A stretch of DNA of 19,789 nt, taken from contig JAFAAX010000176.1 of NCBI GenBank assembly GCA_023426345.1, positions 1-19,789 on the forward strand, read 5' to 3'. Of this stretch, positions 1-9,000 are shown one piece after another; positions within the stretch are counted from its first letter, which is position 1, and the number at the start of each line of letters is the position of its first letter. The stretch comes from Actinomycetes bacterium. GTDB taxonomy: Bacteria > Actinomycetota > Actinomycetes > Actinomycetales > Actinomycetaceae. The notes below the pieces were generated by a model. It was given only the letters and a program-made list of their open reading frames with translations. It searched no databases and was not told the DNA's origin. The translations under genes and the position numbers were made by a program.

Positions 1-1509
1 GCCCCGGCCACCGCCGCGCCCCGCGCGGTCATGGTCGCGATCGTGGTGCCCGCCGGTCTCGCCGAGGTCCTCGAGGACCTCCGCGTCCAGGCCCGCCAGC
101 TTGCGCTGGGCCAGCGGCAGGCGGTCCGTCACGTCGGTCGGGATGCCGAGGTCCGTGTAGAGGTGCGGGGAGGTGTGGTAGGTCTCCAGTGGGTCCGGCA
201 CGTTCAGGCCGAGCGCCTTGGAGATCAGGCTCCAGCGCGGCACGTCGTCCCAGTCGACGAACGTCACGGCCGTGCCCGACGCGCCCGCGCGGCCCGTGCG
301 GCCGATGCGGTGGAGGTAGATCTTCTCGTCCTCGGGGCACTGGTAGTTGATGACGTGGGTGACATCGTCCACGTCGATGCCGCGTGCCGCCACGTCGGTG
401 GCCACCAGGACGTCGATCTTCCCGTTGCGGAAGGCGCGCATCGCCTGCTCGCGTGCGCCCTGGCCCAGGTCCCCGTGCAGGGCGCCCACGGCGAATCCGC
501 GCTCGCGGAGATCGTCGCCCAGGCGGGCGGCGGTGCGCTTCGTCCGGCAGAAGATGATCGTGCGGCCCCGCCCGCGGGCCTGGAGGATGCGGGCGACCAC
601 CTCGACCTTGTTCATCGCGTGGACCCGGTAGATCACCTGCTTGACGGTGTTGACCGTCTGGTGGGTGTCGGTGGGGTCCTGGGCGCGGATGTGCGTCGGG
701 TGCGTCATGAAGCGGCGGGCCAGGGCCACGACCGGGCCGGGCATCGTCGCCGAGAACAGCATGGTGTGGCGCGTGGCGGGCACGCGGGACAGCAGCGTCT
801 CGACGTCGGGGAGGAAGCCCAGGTCGAGCATCTCGTCGGCCTCGTCCAGGACCACCGTCTGGACGCCGTTGAGATGCAGGTACCCGCGGCGCAGCAGGTC
901 GATGAGGCGTCCCGGCGTGCCCACCACGACGTCGGCGCCCTTCTCCAGGGCGTCGATCTGCGGCTCGAAGGCGACGCCGCCGTAGATGTCGACGATGCGG
1001 GTGGACAGGTTCGCGGCGGCCGTGCGCAGATCCGTGGCCACCTGCTTGGTGAGCTCGCGGGTGGGCAGCACCACCAGGGCCTGCGGCTGGTCCGGGTTGA
1101 GGAGGTCCTCGTACCCCTCCTCGTCGGGGGCGATGACGTCCTCCAGGAGCGGGATGCCGAAGCCCAGCGTCTTGCCGGTGCCGGTCTTGGCCTGGCCGAT
1201 GATGTCGTGGCGCGTGAGGGCCACCGGCAGCGTGAGCGCCTGGATGGGGAACGGATGCGTGATGCCCTTGGCGGCCAGCGCGTCGACGATCGGGTCGGAG
1301 ACGCCGAAGTCCGCGAAGGTCTTGTCCTCCAGGTTCTTCGTCGAGCCGTCCTCGTCCGTGATGTCGGGGGTGGCCTCCGGCTCCTCGGGGGCGGGGCCCG
1401 TGATGTGCCCCAGCCGGACGACTCCGGCGGAGTATTCGACGGGCTGGGAGGGGCCGGCGGGCGCGGCGGGACGGGACGCCTCGGCGTCCGCGATGCTCTG
1501 TTCGGTCAC
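1..1509 (-). CDS. rhlE: DEAD-box ATP-dependent RNA helicase, 3' end cut by window edge
   Basis: This is a superfamily 2 RNA helicase, expected to remodel RNA duplexes in the cytoplasm. I translated it from a GTG at 1509; 503 codons lie in the window and the C-terminus runs off the left edge. Motifs seen in order are the Q-motif (FPIQ, 87-90), AKTGTGKT (107-114), PTREL (149-153), TPGR (198-201), DEAD (222-225), SAT (253-255), ATDVAARGID (370-379) and HRIGRTGRAG (400-409), so both RecA lobes are complete. An acidic, Pro/Ala-rich N-terminal extension of about 60 residues precedes the core, and the visible end becomes Gly/Arg/His-rich, typical of the variable RNA-binding tail. The GTG is preceded by AAGG 6 nt upstream. 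The symbol rhlE rests on synteny with Rv3211, next to the ferritin-like and DUF3107 genes; DeaD-type naming is the alternative. The helicase call itself is secure. Confidence 0.95.
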   Translation of the reverse strand, partial: MTEQSIADAEASRPAAPAGPSQPVEYSAGVVRLGHITGPAPEEPEATPDITDEDGSTKNLEDKTFADFGVSDPIVDALAAKGITHPFPIQALTLPVALTRHDIIGQAKTGTGKTLGFGIPLLEDVIAPDEEGYEDLLNPDQPQALVVLPTRELTKQVATDLRTAAANLSTRIVDIYGGVAFEPQIDALEKGADVVVGTPGRLIDLLRRGYLHLNGVQTVVLDEADEMLDLGFLPDVETLLSRVPATRHTMLFSATMPGPVVALARRFMTHPTHIRAQDPTDTHQTVNTVKQVIYRVHAMNKVEVVARILQARGRGRTIIFCRTKRTAARLGDDLRERGFAVGALHGDLGQGAREQAMRAFRNGKIDVLVATDVAARGIDVDDVTHVINYQCPEDEKIYLHRIGRTGRAGASGTAVTFVDWDDVPRWSLISKALGLNVPDPLETYHTSPHLYTDLGIPTDVTDRLPLAQRKLAGLDAEVLEDLGETGGHHDRDHDRAGRGGGRG

Positions 1510-1532
1510 GATCAGCCTTGTCTCCGGGCGGG

Positions 1533-1560
1533 GCCCGGGTTCTCCCGGGCGGCGCCCGGG
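1533..1560. repeat. GCCCGGG inverted repeats, possible alternative hairpins in helicase leader
   Basis: GCCCGGG (1533-1539) and CCCGGGC (1544-1550) form a 7-bp stem with a TTCT loop on the plus strand (AGAA in the helicase mRNA). A third copy, GCCCGGG, lies at 1554-1560 and could pair with either arm, so mutually exclusive hairpins are possible just upstream of the helicase ribosome-binding region. Confidence 0.5.
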
Positions 1561-1651
1561 TCGATGTGGCAGCCGATCGCGCAGTGTCAGGGGCGCCCGT
1601 GGGGCGCAGGTCACGGTTCGGTGATGCGACCGGTCAGCCGTGGTCGCGCCC

Positions 1652-1657
1652 ATTCTA
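1652..1657 (-). promoter_or_regulatory. Candidate -10 element for the DEAD-box helicase
   Basis: On the minus strand these bases read TAGAAT, a close match to the TANNNT actinobacterial -10. No convincing -35 is visible. If used, it gives a leader of about 140 nt before the GTG at 1509, long compared with the leaderless starts predicted elsewhere in the window. Confidence 0.45.
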
Positions 1658-1708
1658 CGGCCGCGGGCGTCCGACAGCGGGGAGGGACGGATCACGGGGC
1701 CGCCGGTT

Positions 1709-1746
1709 GGGCGAACCTCGCGGTCGCGGTGGGGCGAACCTCGCGG
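1709..1746. repeat. 15-bp direct repeat pair upstream of the ferritin-like gene
   Basis: GGGCGAACCTCGCGG occurs exactly at 1709-1723 and again at 1732-1746, a 23-bp period (about two helical turns). The copies centre roughly 71 and 48 bp upstream of the start predicted for the gene at 1787, where an activator or response regulator could bind. They are also upstream of the divergent helicase promoter. Confidence 0.6.
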
Positions 1747-1774
1747 AGGGGGCCCGGGCCCGCGCCCGGCTGAC

Positions 1775-1780
1775 TAGGCT
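1775..1780 (+). promoter_or_regulatory. -10 element, leaderless start of ferritin-like gene
   Basis: TAGGCT followed by exactly 6 nt and then the ATG at 1787. No Shine-Dalgarno fits in that space, so a leaderless transcript is predicted. A perfect GGGCCCGGGCCC palindrome (1750-1761) lies where a -35 element would be. Confidence 0.6.
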
Positions 1781-1786
1781 GGGGGC

Positions 1787-2425
1787 ATGGAGCAGACGCA
1801 CGCACACGAAGCTGTCGATGTCGAGACCTCGGAAGTCGTCGGGCTGATGGCCTTCTCCGCGCTGGCGGCGATGACGCGGCTGTCCAAGGACGGCGACCAG
1901 GCTCCCAGCATCGGCACCCACATCGAGCACGCGCGCATGGCGGCGCGCGCCTTCCGCATCTTCGAGGACCTCGAGACCTGGGCCGACCACCGCGGACTCG
2001 ATCTGCCGGCCGCGGCGGGGGAGTACTCCGGCCTGTTCGACGACCTCGACGCCCGCACCCGTCCGAGCACCTGGTGGGAGCGCTCCGTCAAGACCTACGT
2101 CACGCTGGGCGTCATCTCCGACATGCTCCTCCAGATCTCCGAGCTCCACGACCTCTTCGGCGAGGAGGCCGGGCCCTGGGACCTCGGCCAGGGCGAGTGG
2201 GTGCGCCTCCACCTGGCGGCGCTGACCGCCCAGGACGAGCAGCTGGCCGCCCGCCTGTCGCTGTGGGCGCGCCGCGTCGCCGGCGAGGCCCTCGGGCTCG
2301 TCCGCTCGACGCTGTTCACCCATCCGGAGCTGGCCACCCACGACCCCGACACGGTCGACGCGATCGTCGCCTGGGTGACGAAACGCCACAACGAGCGCAT
2401 GGCGGAGATCGGCCTCAAGGCCTGA
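1787..2425 (+). CDS. Ferritin-like fold protein, MiaE_2-type (putative tRNA hydroxylase family)
   Basis: A 212-residue soluble, largely helical protein with no signal peptide. The C-terminal LSLWARRVAGEAL stretch and the overall helical layout resemble the actinobacterial ferritin-like family often annotated as a hydroxylase for 2-methylthio-cis-ribozeatin in tRNA (MiaE_2). The position between a DEAD-box helicase and a DUF3107 gene matches the M. tuberculosis Rv3211/Rv3210c/Rv3208A neighbourhood. The carboxylate and E-x2-H ligands expected of a diiron ferritin-like enzyme are not evident: the helix around MAARAFRIFEDL has no glutamate-x-x-histidine. Family membership is therefore moderate and hydroxylase activity is doubtful. 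The start is fixed by TAGGCT 6 nt upstream of the ATG. It converges on the DUF3107 gene. Confidence 0.72.
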   Translation: MEQTHAHEAVDVETSEVVGLMAFSALAAMTRLSKDGDQAPSIGTHIEHARMAARAFRIFEDLETWADHRGLDLPAAAGEYSGLFDDLDARTRPSTWWERSVKTYVTLGVISDMLLQISELHDLFGEEAGPWDLGQGEWVRLHLAALTAQDEQLAARLSLWARRVAGEALGLVRSTLFTHPELATHDPDTVDAIVAWVTKRHNERMAEIGLKA

Positions 2426-2434
2426 CGAGGGCGC

Positions 2435-2450
2435 ACCCGCGTGGCCGGGT
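2435..2450. terminator. Weak hairpin between convergent genes
   Basis: ACCCG (2435-2439) and CGGGT (2446-2450) form a 5-bp stem with a 6-nt loop in the 44-bp gap between two convergent stop codons. There is no U-tract, so terminator function is only a possibility. Confidence 0.25.
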
Positions 2451-2469
2451 CACCGAGGAGGGCGCGGGA

Positions 2470-2694
2470 TCAGCTGAGCGCGAACCCGACGTGGCGGGGC
2501 TGGTCGGGAGCGACCAGGACGTAGCCCAGGGCGTCGGCGGGGATCAGGACGCGCTGGCCGTGCTTGTCGGTGAGGCTGAGGACCGAGTGCGAGGCCCCGG
2601 CGGACTCGACCTGGGCGAACAGGTCGTCCTCCGTGAGGTCGAGGTCGAGCTGCAGCTCGCGGGCGGCGCCGCGGACGCCGATGGAGACGTTCAT
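2470..2694 (-). CDS. DUF3107 family protein (TB9.4/Rv3208A-like)
   Basis: A 74-residue cytoplasmic protein of the small actinobacterial DUF3107 family. It begins MNVSIGVRGAARELQLDLDL and ends PRHVGFALS, with a central LSLTDKHGQRVLIPADALGYV; this pattern parallels M. tuberculosis TB9.4 (LTLTDERGRRFLI..IAYV..RRVGFG, recalled). The biochemical function is unknown. The ATG at 2694 was chosen over a longer frame because AAGGAG lies 7 nt upstream and family members start with a short M-x-V-x-I-G strand. A TAGCAT -10-like hexamer on the minus strand at 2736-2741 would give a leader of about 35 nt. It is divergent from adnA and convergent with the ferritin-like gene. Confidence 0.9.
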   Translation of the reverse strand: MNVSIGVRGAARELQLDLDLTEDDLFAQVESAGASHSVLSLTDKHGQRVLIPADALGYVLVAPDQPRHVGFALS

Positions 2695-2735
2695 GGGGGA
2701 ACTCCTTGAGAAGGGGACACGGGTCAACACCACCC

Positions 2736-2741
2736 ATGCTA
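2736..2741 (-). promoter_or_regulatory. Candidate -10 element for DUF3107 gene
   Basis: Minus-strand TAGCAT, about 41 nt before the ATG at 2694, leaves room for the AAGGAG ribosome-binding site. No clear -35 is visible. Confidence 0.45.
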
Positions 2742-2786
2742 CGGGCCGTCGGCGGCTGCGTCGTCGCAGATGCCGGTGGGGGGTGG

Positions 2787-2792
2787 GAGCAT
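2787..2792 (+). promoter_or_regulatory. Candidate -10 element, leaderless start of adnA
   Basis: GAGCAT followed by 6 nt and the ATG at 2799. It matches the NANNNT-N6-start pattern seen at other genes here, but the first base is not T, and a G-rich stretch upstream could act as a poor ribosome-binding site instead. Confidence 0.4.
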
Positions 2793-2798
2793 TCAACC

Positions 2799-5700
2799 AT
2801 GAGCGAAATCGAGATCCTCGCGCGCGGTCCGCAGGAGGACGCCGGATCCCTCCCGGCGCTCGACGCCGCCCAGCGGGCGGCCGTGGACGCGGCCGCGCGG
2901 GGGAGCGTCGTGGTGCGGGGGGCTCCCGGGTCCGGGCGCTCGACGTGCGCGCTCGCGGCGCTGCGCGACGCCGTCGCCCGCGGGGACCAGGCGATGGTGT
3001 GGGCGCCGGACCGGGCGCGGGCCGATGCCCTGGAACCGCGTGCCCAGGCCCTGGCCCCGGATGCGGTGCGCCCGGTGCGCACGCCTGCGGCCTTCGCGTA
3101 CCTGGTCGTCTCGACGTGGCGGACGGGCCGGGGGGATCCGTTGGGCCCCGTGGAACTCGTGACCGGCGCGCAGGAGGACCGGATCCTCCAGCAGCTCCTG
3201 GACGCCGACACCGGGCCCTGGCCGGACGCGATGCCCGCGCCGATGCGGGCCATGCCCGCGTTCCGCATGGAACTGCGCAATCTGTTCGCCCGCGCCGGGG
3301 AGGCGGGGATCGGCGGACCCGGCCTGGCCGCGCTGGGGGAGCGGGCGGGGCGCCCCGCGTGGGTGAGCGCAGGTCGCGTGCTCTCCATGTACGAGGGCGG
3401 CCCCGGCTTCGCCCTCACGTCACGGGAGTCGATGCAGGCGGACACCTCCCACGTCCAGCGCCTGGCGGCCGACCTGCTGCGGGACTGGGAGGAGCAGGCG
3501 CCCGGACAGGGCGTGACGGCGCGGGCGCCCCTCCCCGACGTCGTCGTGGTCGACGACCTCCAGGACTGCACCGCCTCCACCGTCGAGCTGCTGACGGCGA
3601 TGGCGGGCAGAGGGACGCGCGTGGTGGCGCTGTCGGACCCGGATGTCGCGGTGTCGGCCTACCGCGGGGGGGAACCGCACCTGGACCTGCGTCTGGCCCG
3701 CGCCCTGGGCGCGCCGGTGCTGGAGCTCGGGGACGTCCACCGGGGCACGCCCGCCCTGCGGGCGCTGGCGCGCGACGTCACGCAGCGGGTGACCACCAGC
3801 GGGCCGGTCGGGCGGCGGCTCGCCGCGGCGGTGGCCTCCGAGGCGGGCGGGGCGGCCGATCTCCATGTCCACCTGGCGGCCAGCGACGCCCAGCTGGGCG
3901 CGCTCACCGCGCGGCTGCTGCGCGCCCACCATCTCCACGATCGCGTCGCCTGGGACGACCAGGTGGTCATCGTGCGCTCCTCGGGAGACGTCGAGGCGGT
4001 CCGGCGCCAGCTGCGCCGCGGCGGCGTGCCGCTGACGGGCGCGCGCCGCGCCTTCGCGTTCGCCGCGGAGCCCGCGACGCGCGTGCTCCTGGCCCTCGCG
4101 GCCTCGGGGATGCCGGAGATCGCCGGGGGTGCGGAGGTTCCGGCGGCTCCGGGTCCGTCGGGCGCGAACGGGACGGCGCGGTCGGCTCAGCAGGCGGAGG
4201 GGGACCAGTCCGACGCGCAGGAGCGTCTGGCGCTCCTGCTGGTCGACTCACCGTTCGTCGCCGCCGATCCCCTGGACGTCCATCGCCTGCTGCGCCGCCT
4301 CAACGACCGCGTCGTGGAGGCCGCGGACGGCGACGACGAGGACACGGACCTCACCGCCCGCGAGGTCGGACTGGTCGATCTGCTGGAGACCCCCGGCCTG
4401 GCCTCCGGCGCGGCCGATCAGGACCTGCTCGGACGGCTCCAGCGGGCCTCGCGGATGTGGGCGGCGCGCGTCGGAGCCTGGCGGCGCCGGCCGCAGGCGG
4501 CGCTGTGGGACCTCTGGGAGGCGGCTGGCGTCGCCGAGGAATGGCGCGCGGGGGCGCTGGCCGGCGGTGCCGACGCCCCCTGGTTCGACGACCAGCTGGA
4601 CGCCGTCATCGCGCTGTTCCGCGTCGCCGACGTCTGGGAGCAGCGCACGCCGGCCGGCCTCGCCGGGGACTTCGCCCGCGGCCTGCTGGCGGACCAGGTC
4701 CCCGTCGACACCCTGGCGCGGACCGGGCAGCGCCCCGCCGGCGTCGACGTGGTCACCCCGGCCCAGGCGATGGGCCGCGACTGGGAGGTCGTCTGCGTGC
4801 TGGGCCTCCAGGACGGCAGATGGCCGAACCCGCGCCTGCGTGACCGCGTGATGCGCGCGGACCTGCTGGCCGAGATCGCCTCCGGGCGCGCCGACCCGGA
4901 CGGTCCCGCGGGCCTCCTCGACGATCCCCACGCGGCGCGCCGGATGGTCCTCGACGACGAGACGCGGCTGTTCGCCGCCGCCGTCACGCGCTCGCGGCGG
5001 TTCCTCCACCTCGGAGCCGTCCGGGCGGAGCAGGAGGCGCCCTCGTCACTGATGGGGATCGCCGTGCCGCACACCTGGGAGGGGACCCGGCCCCGCGCGG
5101 CCGACGCGGACCCGGGCGTCTCCGTGGAGGAGGACCTGCCCGTGGAGGTGGTCCGGCCCGCACTGGACCTGGCGGGGGAGTCGGCGTCGTTGCGGCACCT
5201 GGCCGCCCAGCCGGAGGACGGGGCGCAGCGCGAGGCCGCGACGACGCTGCTGGCGGTGCTCGCGCGCGAGGGCGTCATCCAGGCGGATCCCTCGCGGTGG
5301 ACGGGTGTCGGTGGATTGACCACGGACGCGCTCACGGAGGCCGCGGGCCCGCTCACCCTGTCGCCGTCGAAGGTGCAGACGGCGCAGGAGTGCCGGCTGC
5401 GGTGGTTCCTCGCGTCGGCCGGAGGGGAGGTCCCGGGCGGCGGCGCGCAGATGCTGGGGACCCTCGTCCATGCGATCGCGCAGCGGCACCCCCACGGGCC
5501 CGTCGACGCCATGCTCGAGGACCTCCACGCCCACTGGGAGGACCTCGGCTACGACCCGACGACCTGGGTCGGGCGCCGGCAGCAGGCCCACGCCGAGTCG
5601 GTGGTGCGCGCGCTGGGGTCCTATGCCGAGGGGGTGCCCGGCGACGTCGCGACGGAGGTGCGGATCGACGTGCCCCTGGGCGCGGACGTCGTCCTCACCG

Positions 5701-6071
5701 GGTCGATCGACCGGGTCGAGGCCGTGGACGGCGGAGTGCGGGTCGTCGACCTCAAGACGGGAGGGCCGGTCACCAAGGACGAGGCGCGGGAGCATCCGCA
5801 GTTGGCGACCTACCAGGTGGCCCTCATTGAGCAGGGGCTCGACGTCGTCGGCGCTCGGCTGGTCTTCCTCAAGAAGGGGACTCCCGAGCTGCGCGTCCAG
5901 GACGCCCTGGAGGGCGAGGAGCTGGCCCACTGGCGCGACGGCCTCGCGCGCCTGGGGGCGGCGCTGCGGGGACCGGTGTTCCCCGCGACGCCCTCGCAGC
6001 AGGCCTGCCGGACCTGCCCGTTCCACCGCAGCTGTCCGGCGCAGGACCAGGGACGGAGGACGGTGGCATGA
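2799..6071 (+). CDS. adnA: AdnA: UvrD-like motor / RecB-like nuclease subunit of the AdnAB resection complex
   Basis: A 1090-residue cytoplasmic DNA-repair protein; with AdnB it is expected to unwind and resect double-strand breaks. The N-terminal half is a UvrD-family motor: Q-motif region LDAAQRAAVD (21-30), P-loop GAPGSGRST (41-49), Walker B VVVVDDLQD (248-256), degenerate motif III (SDPDVAVSAYRGG), a motif V remnant (AQAMGRDWEVVCVLG) and motif VI TRSRR. The P-loop lysine is Arg47 and the catalytic glutamate is Asp253, so the motor looks weakened. The C-terminal RecB-like nuclease is intact: His891, Asp971, Asp984-Leu-Lys986 and Gln1001-x3-Tyr1005. Cys865, 1070, 1073 and 1079 (C-x204-C-x2-C-x5-C) fit a 4Fe-4S clasp. 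The start at 2799 is used because family sequences begin shortly before the Q-motif. It overlaps adnB by 4 nt. Confidence 0.93.
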   Translation: MSEIEILARGPQEDAGSLPALDAAQRAAVDAAARGSVVVRGAPGSGRSTCALAALRDAVARGDQAMVWAPDRARADALEPRAQALAPDAVRPVRTPAAFAYLVVSTWRTGRGDPLGPVELVTGAQEDRILQQLLDADTGPWPDAMPAPMRAMPAFRMELRNLFARAGEAGIGGPGLAALGERAGRPAWVSAGRVLSMYEGGPGFALTSRESMQADTSHVQRLAADLLRDWEEQAPGQGVTARAPLPDVVVVDDLQDCTASTVELLTAMAGRGTRVVALSDPDVAVSAYRGGEPHLDLRLARALGAPVLELGDVHRGTPALRALARDVTQRVTTSGPVGRRLAAAVASEAGGAADLHVHLAASDAQLGALTARLLRAHHLHDRVAWDDQVVIVRSSGDVEAVRRQLRRGGVPLTGARRAFAFAAEPATRVLLALAASGMPEIAGGAEVPAAPGPSGANGTARSAQQAEGDQSDAQERLALLLVDSPFVAADPLDVHRLLRRLNDRVVEAADGDDEDTDLTAREVGLVDLLETPGLASGAADQDLLGRLQRASRMWAARVGAWRRRPQAALWDLWEAAGVAEEWRAGALAGGADAPWFDDQLDAVIALFRVADVWEQRTPAGLAGDFARGLLADQVPVDTLARTGQRPAGVDVVTPAQAMGRDWEVVCVLGLQDGRWPNPRLRDRVMRADLLAEIASGRADPDGPAGLLDDPHAARRMVLDDETRLFAAAVTRSRRFLHLGAVRAEQEAPSSLMGIAVPHTWEGTRPRAADADPGVSVEEDLPVEVVRPALDLAGESASLRHLAAQPEDGAQREAATTLLAVLAREGVIQADPSRWTGVGGLTTDALTEAAGPLTLSPSKVQTAQECRLRWFLASAGGEVPGGGAQMLGTLVHAIAQRHPHGPVDAMLEDLHAHWEDLGYDPTTWVGRRQQAHAESVVRALGSYAEGVPGDVATEVRIDVPLGADVVLTGSIDRVEAVDGGVRVVDLKTGGPVTKDEAREHPQLATYQVALIEQGLDVVGARLVFLKKGTPELRVQDALEGEELAHWRDGLARLGAALRGPVFPATPSQQACRTCPFHRSCPAQDQGRRTVA

Positions 6072-9000
6072 CGGGAACGGGACCGGGGACGGCGAGCCTG
6101 GACACCAGTGCGCGGGGGATCGCCCGCCTCATCGGCGCCCACGCGCCCACGGATGAGCAGGCTGCCGTCGTCGAGGCGCCCACCGAGCCGCTGCTCGTGG
6201 TCGCGGGGGCGGGGTCCGGGAAGACCGAGACCATGTCGATGCGCGTCCTGTGGCTGGTCGCCGACCGGGGCCTGGACCCGGAGTCGATCCTGGGCCTCAC
6301 CTTCACCCGCAAGGCCGCCGCGGAACTGGGCGCGCGCCTGCGCGACCGGTTGGGGAGGCTGTCGGCCGTCCTGCCGGACCTCGCCGACGCCGGGGACCCC
6401 GTGTCCCTCACGTACAACTCGTTCGCCGAGCGGATCGTCACGGAGCACGGCCTGCGGATCGGGGTGGACCCGGACGTGCGAATGCTCGGCCAGGCGGCGT
6501 CCGTCCAGATGATGGGGGACATCGTCGGCCGGTGGCGCGGCGACATCGACGCGTTCGAGGACCTCTCGCCCGCGACGGTCGTCACCCAGGCGCTGCACAT
6601 GGCGGGCCACCTGGCCGAGCACGACCTCAGGCTCGAGCAGGCCCGCCTCGAGCTCGCCCGCTTCGAGGAGGACCTCCTCGCGTATGCGGACCCGGAGAAG
6701 GGGCCGGGCGGGGACCTCAAGGCCATGGTCGCGGCCACCCGCAGGCGCTCCGCGCTGCTCGACCTGGTCCAGGCTTTCGACGTCCGCAAGCGCGACGCCG
6801 GGGTGATGGACTTCGCGGACCAGTTGGTGCTGGCCACGCGGATCGTGCGCGAGGCGCCCGACGTCGTCGACCAGATCCGCGCCGACCACGCCGCCGTGCT
6901 CCTCGACGAATTCCAGGACACCTCCGTCATCCAGATGGAGTTGCTGTCCACCCTGTTCCGCGACCACCCCGTGACGGCCGTCGGCGACCCGAACCAGGCG
7001 ATCTACGGGTGGCGCGGCGCATCGGCGGCCTCCCTGGAGACCTTTCTCCACCGCTTCCAGTCCACGCCGGCGCGACCGGGCCAGACGCTCACCCTGTCGA
7101 CGTCCTGGCGCAACGACCGGCGCGTGCTCGACGTCGCGAACCGGGTCGCCGCCCCCCTGCGCGAGGCCGCGGTGAACGCCGCCTCCCCGGTGCTGGCGGC
7201 CCGGACCGGCGCCGGAGAGGGCCGGGTCCTGGCCGTCCACACCCTGGACCGGGAGTCCCAGGCGGAGGCCGTCGCGGACTTCATCCAGGCGGCGCGGGCG
7301 CCTCGGGGGTCTCGGATGACGTCGGCCGCGGTGCTGTGCCGGCGCCGCGCGGACTTCCAGGTTGTCGACGACGCGCTGCGCGCCCGCGACATCCCGACCC
7401 AGGTCATCGGCCTGGGAGGGCTGCTCGACCAGCCCGCCGTCGCCGACGCGCGGGCCGCCCTGGAGCTGTGCGTCGATGTCACGAACTCGCCGTGGCTCGT
7501 CCGCCTGGTGACGAACCTGGACCTCGGGGCGGCGGACCTGCGGGTCATGGGCGCGTGGGCCCGGCACCTGGCCCGCGAGGCCGGGGGGGCCGACGTCGCG
7601 CACCCCGCGGCCCTGCTGCTCGACGCCGTCGACACCCCGCCGCCGGCCGGATGGCGTCCGCACGGCGGGCAGGGACCCGCCCTCACGCAGGCGGCCGCCG
7701 CGCGCGTGCGCGTCCTGGGGCAACGCCTGCGCGCGGTGCGCCGCGGAACGGGCCGGGGACTGGTCGACCAGGTCGAGCGCGCGATCGCGATCATGGGGCT
7801 GGCGGAGGACACCACCGCGGATCCGCTCCACAACACGGGGCGGGAGGCGCTCGACGCGTTCGTCGACGTCGCCGCCGACTTCGAGGCCCAGGTCCCCGAT
7901 GCCACGATGCGGGGCTTCCTCACGTACCTCGCGGTCGCCGAGGACGAGGAGCAGGGCCTGGCCGGCCCCGCCATCGCGCCCGACCCCGCGGCCGTCCAGA
8001 TCCTCACCGTTCACGGCGCCAAGGGCCTGGAGTGGGACGCGGTCGCCGTTTTCGACCTCGGAGACGGGATCTTCCCCAGCCACGGATCGACCCCCGTCGC
8101 ATGGACCGAGGCTCCTCCCGGGACCAGCGCCTGGCTGACGGCGGTCGACGAACTGCCCTATCCGCTGCGCGGGGACGCCGCCTCCCTCCCGCCGTTCGTC
8201 CCCGTCCCGGACGAGCGGTCGAGGACCCTCCAGGCCGGGTTCAACCGCTGGCTGAAGGACACCTACCGGCAGGAGCTCGGCATCCACTCCGAGCAGGAGG
8301 AGCGCCGGCTCGCCTACGTCGCGCTCACCCGCGCCCGGGAGGACCTCCTGATGAGCGGATGCTGGTCGGACGGGACGTCCCAGAGGGTCCGTCCCCCGTC
8401 GCGCTACCTCATGGAGCCGCTGGTCGCGGGCCTCACGGACGGCGATCCCGACACCGCGATCACCCCCGAGCCCGACGAGGAGACCCTGGACCGGCTGCGC
8501 GCCGCGAGCGGATCCGCGCCGTTCCCGCGCCGGCCGGGACGCTCCCGCGAGCTCATCACGGATGCGGCGCGGCGCGTCCTCGCACGGGCGGACGCCCAGC
8601 AGTCGGCCGGGGCGTCGGCGGACCAGGTGCTGGACGCGCTCGGACGGGATCCGGTGGCGGCCCCGATGGCGCGCGACGTCCAGGCGCTCCTGGACGAGCG
8701 CCGCCTCCGCGAGGAGCGGCGCGCGACGGTCGTCGTCCCCGGCCGGCTGCCGGCGACCAGCGTCTCCGCGATGGTCGAGGACGCGGATGCGTTCGCCCGC
8801 GACCTGCGCCGGCCCGTCCCCCCCGCCCCCTCGGAGTCCTCCGCGCTGGGCACCCTGTTCCACGCCTGGGCGGAGCGTCAGCTGCGGATGACCAGCGGCG
8901 AACTCTGGGACCAGCCCTTGGCCGGGGAGGAGACCCTGTCCCCGCGCGACCGCAGGCGCTTCGACGCGATGCGGGCGAACTTCGACGCGCTGGACCTGGT

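Noticed and set aside
31..1773. Long plus-strand open frame of 580 codons
   Set aside because: It is antisense to the DEAD-box helicase, whose motifs are all in place; the plus frame is Val/Arg/Gly-rich with no recognisable domain.
2564..4843. Plus-strand 759-codon frame overlapping the start of adnA
   Set aside because: Extremely Gly/Arg/Pro/Ala-rich, without motifs, and it overlaps the well-supported AdnA frame.
5810..8863. Minus-strand open frame of 1017 codons
   Set aside because: Antisense to adnA/adnB, with Arg/Gly/Asp-rich composition typical of opposite-strand frames in GC-rich DNA.
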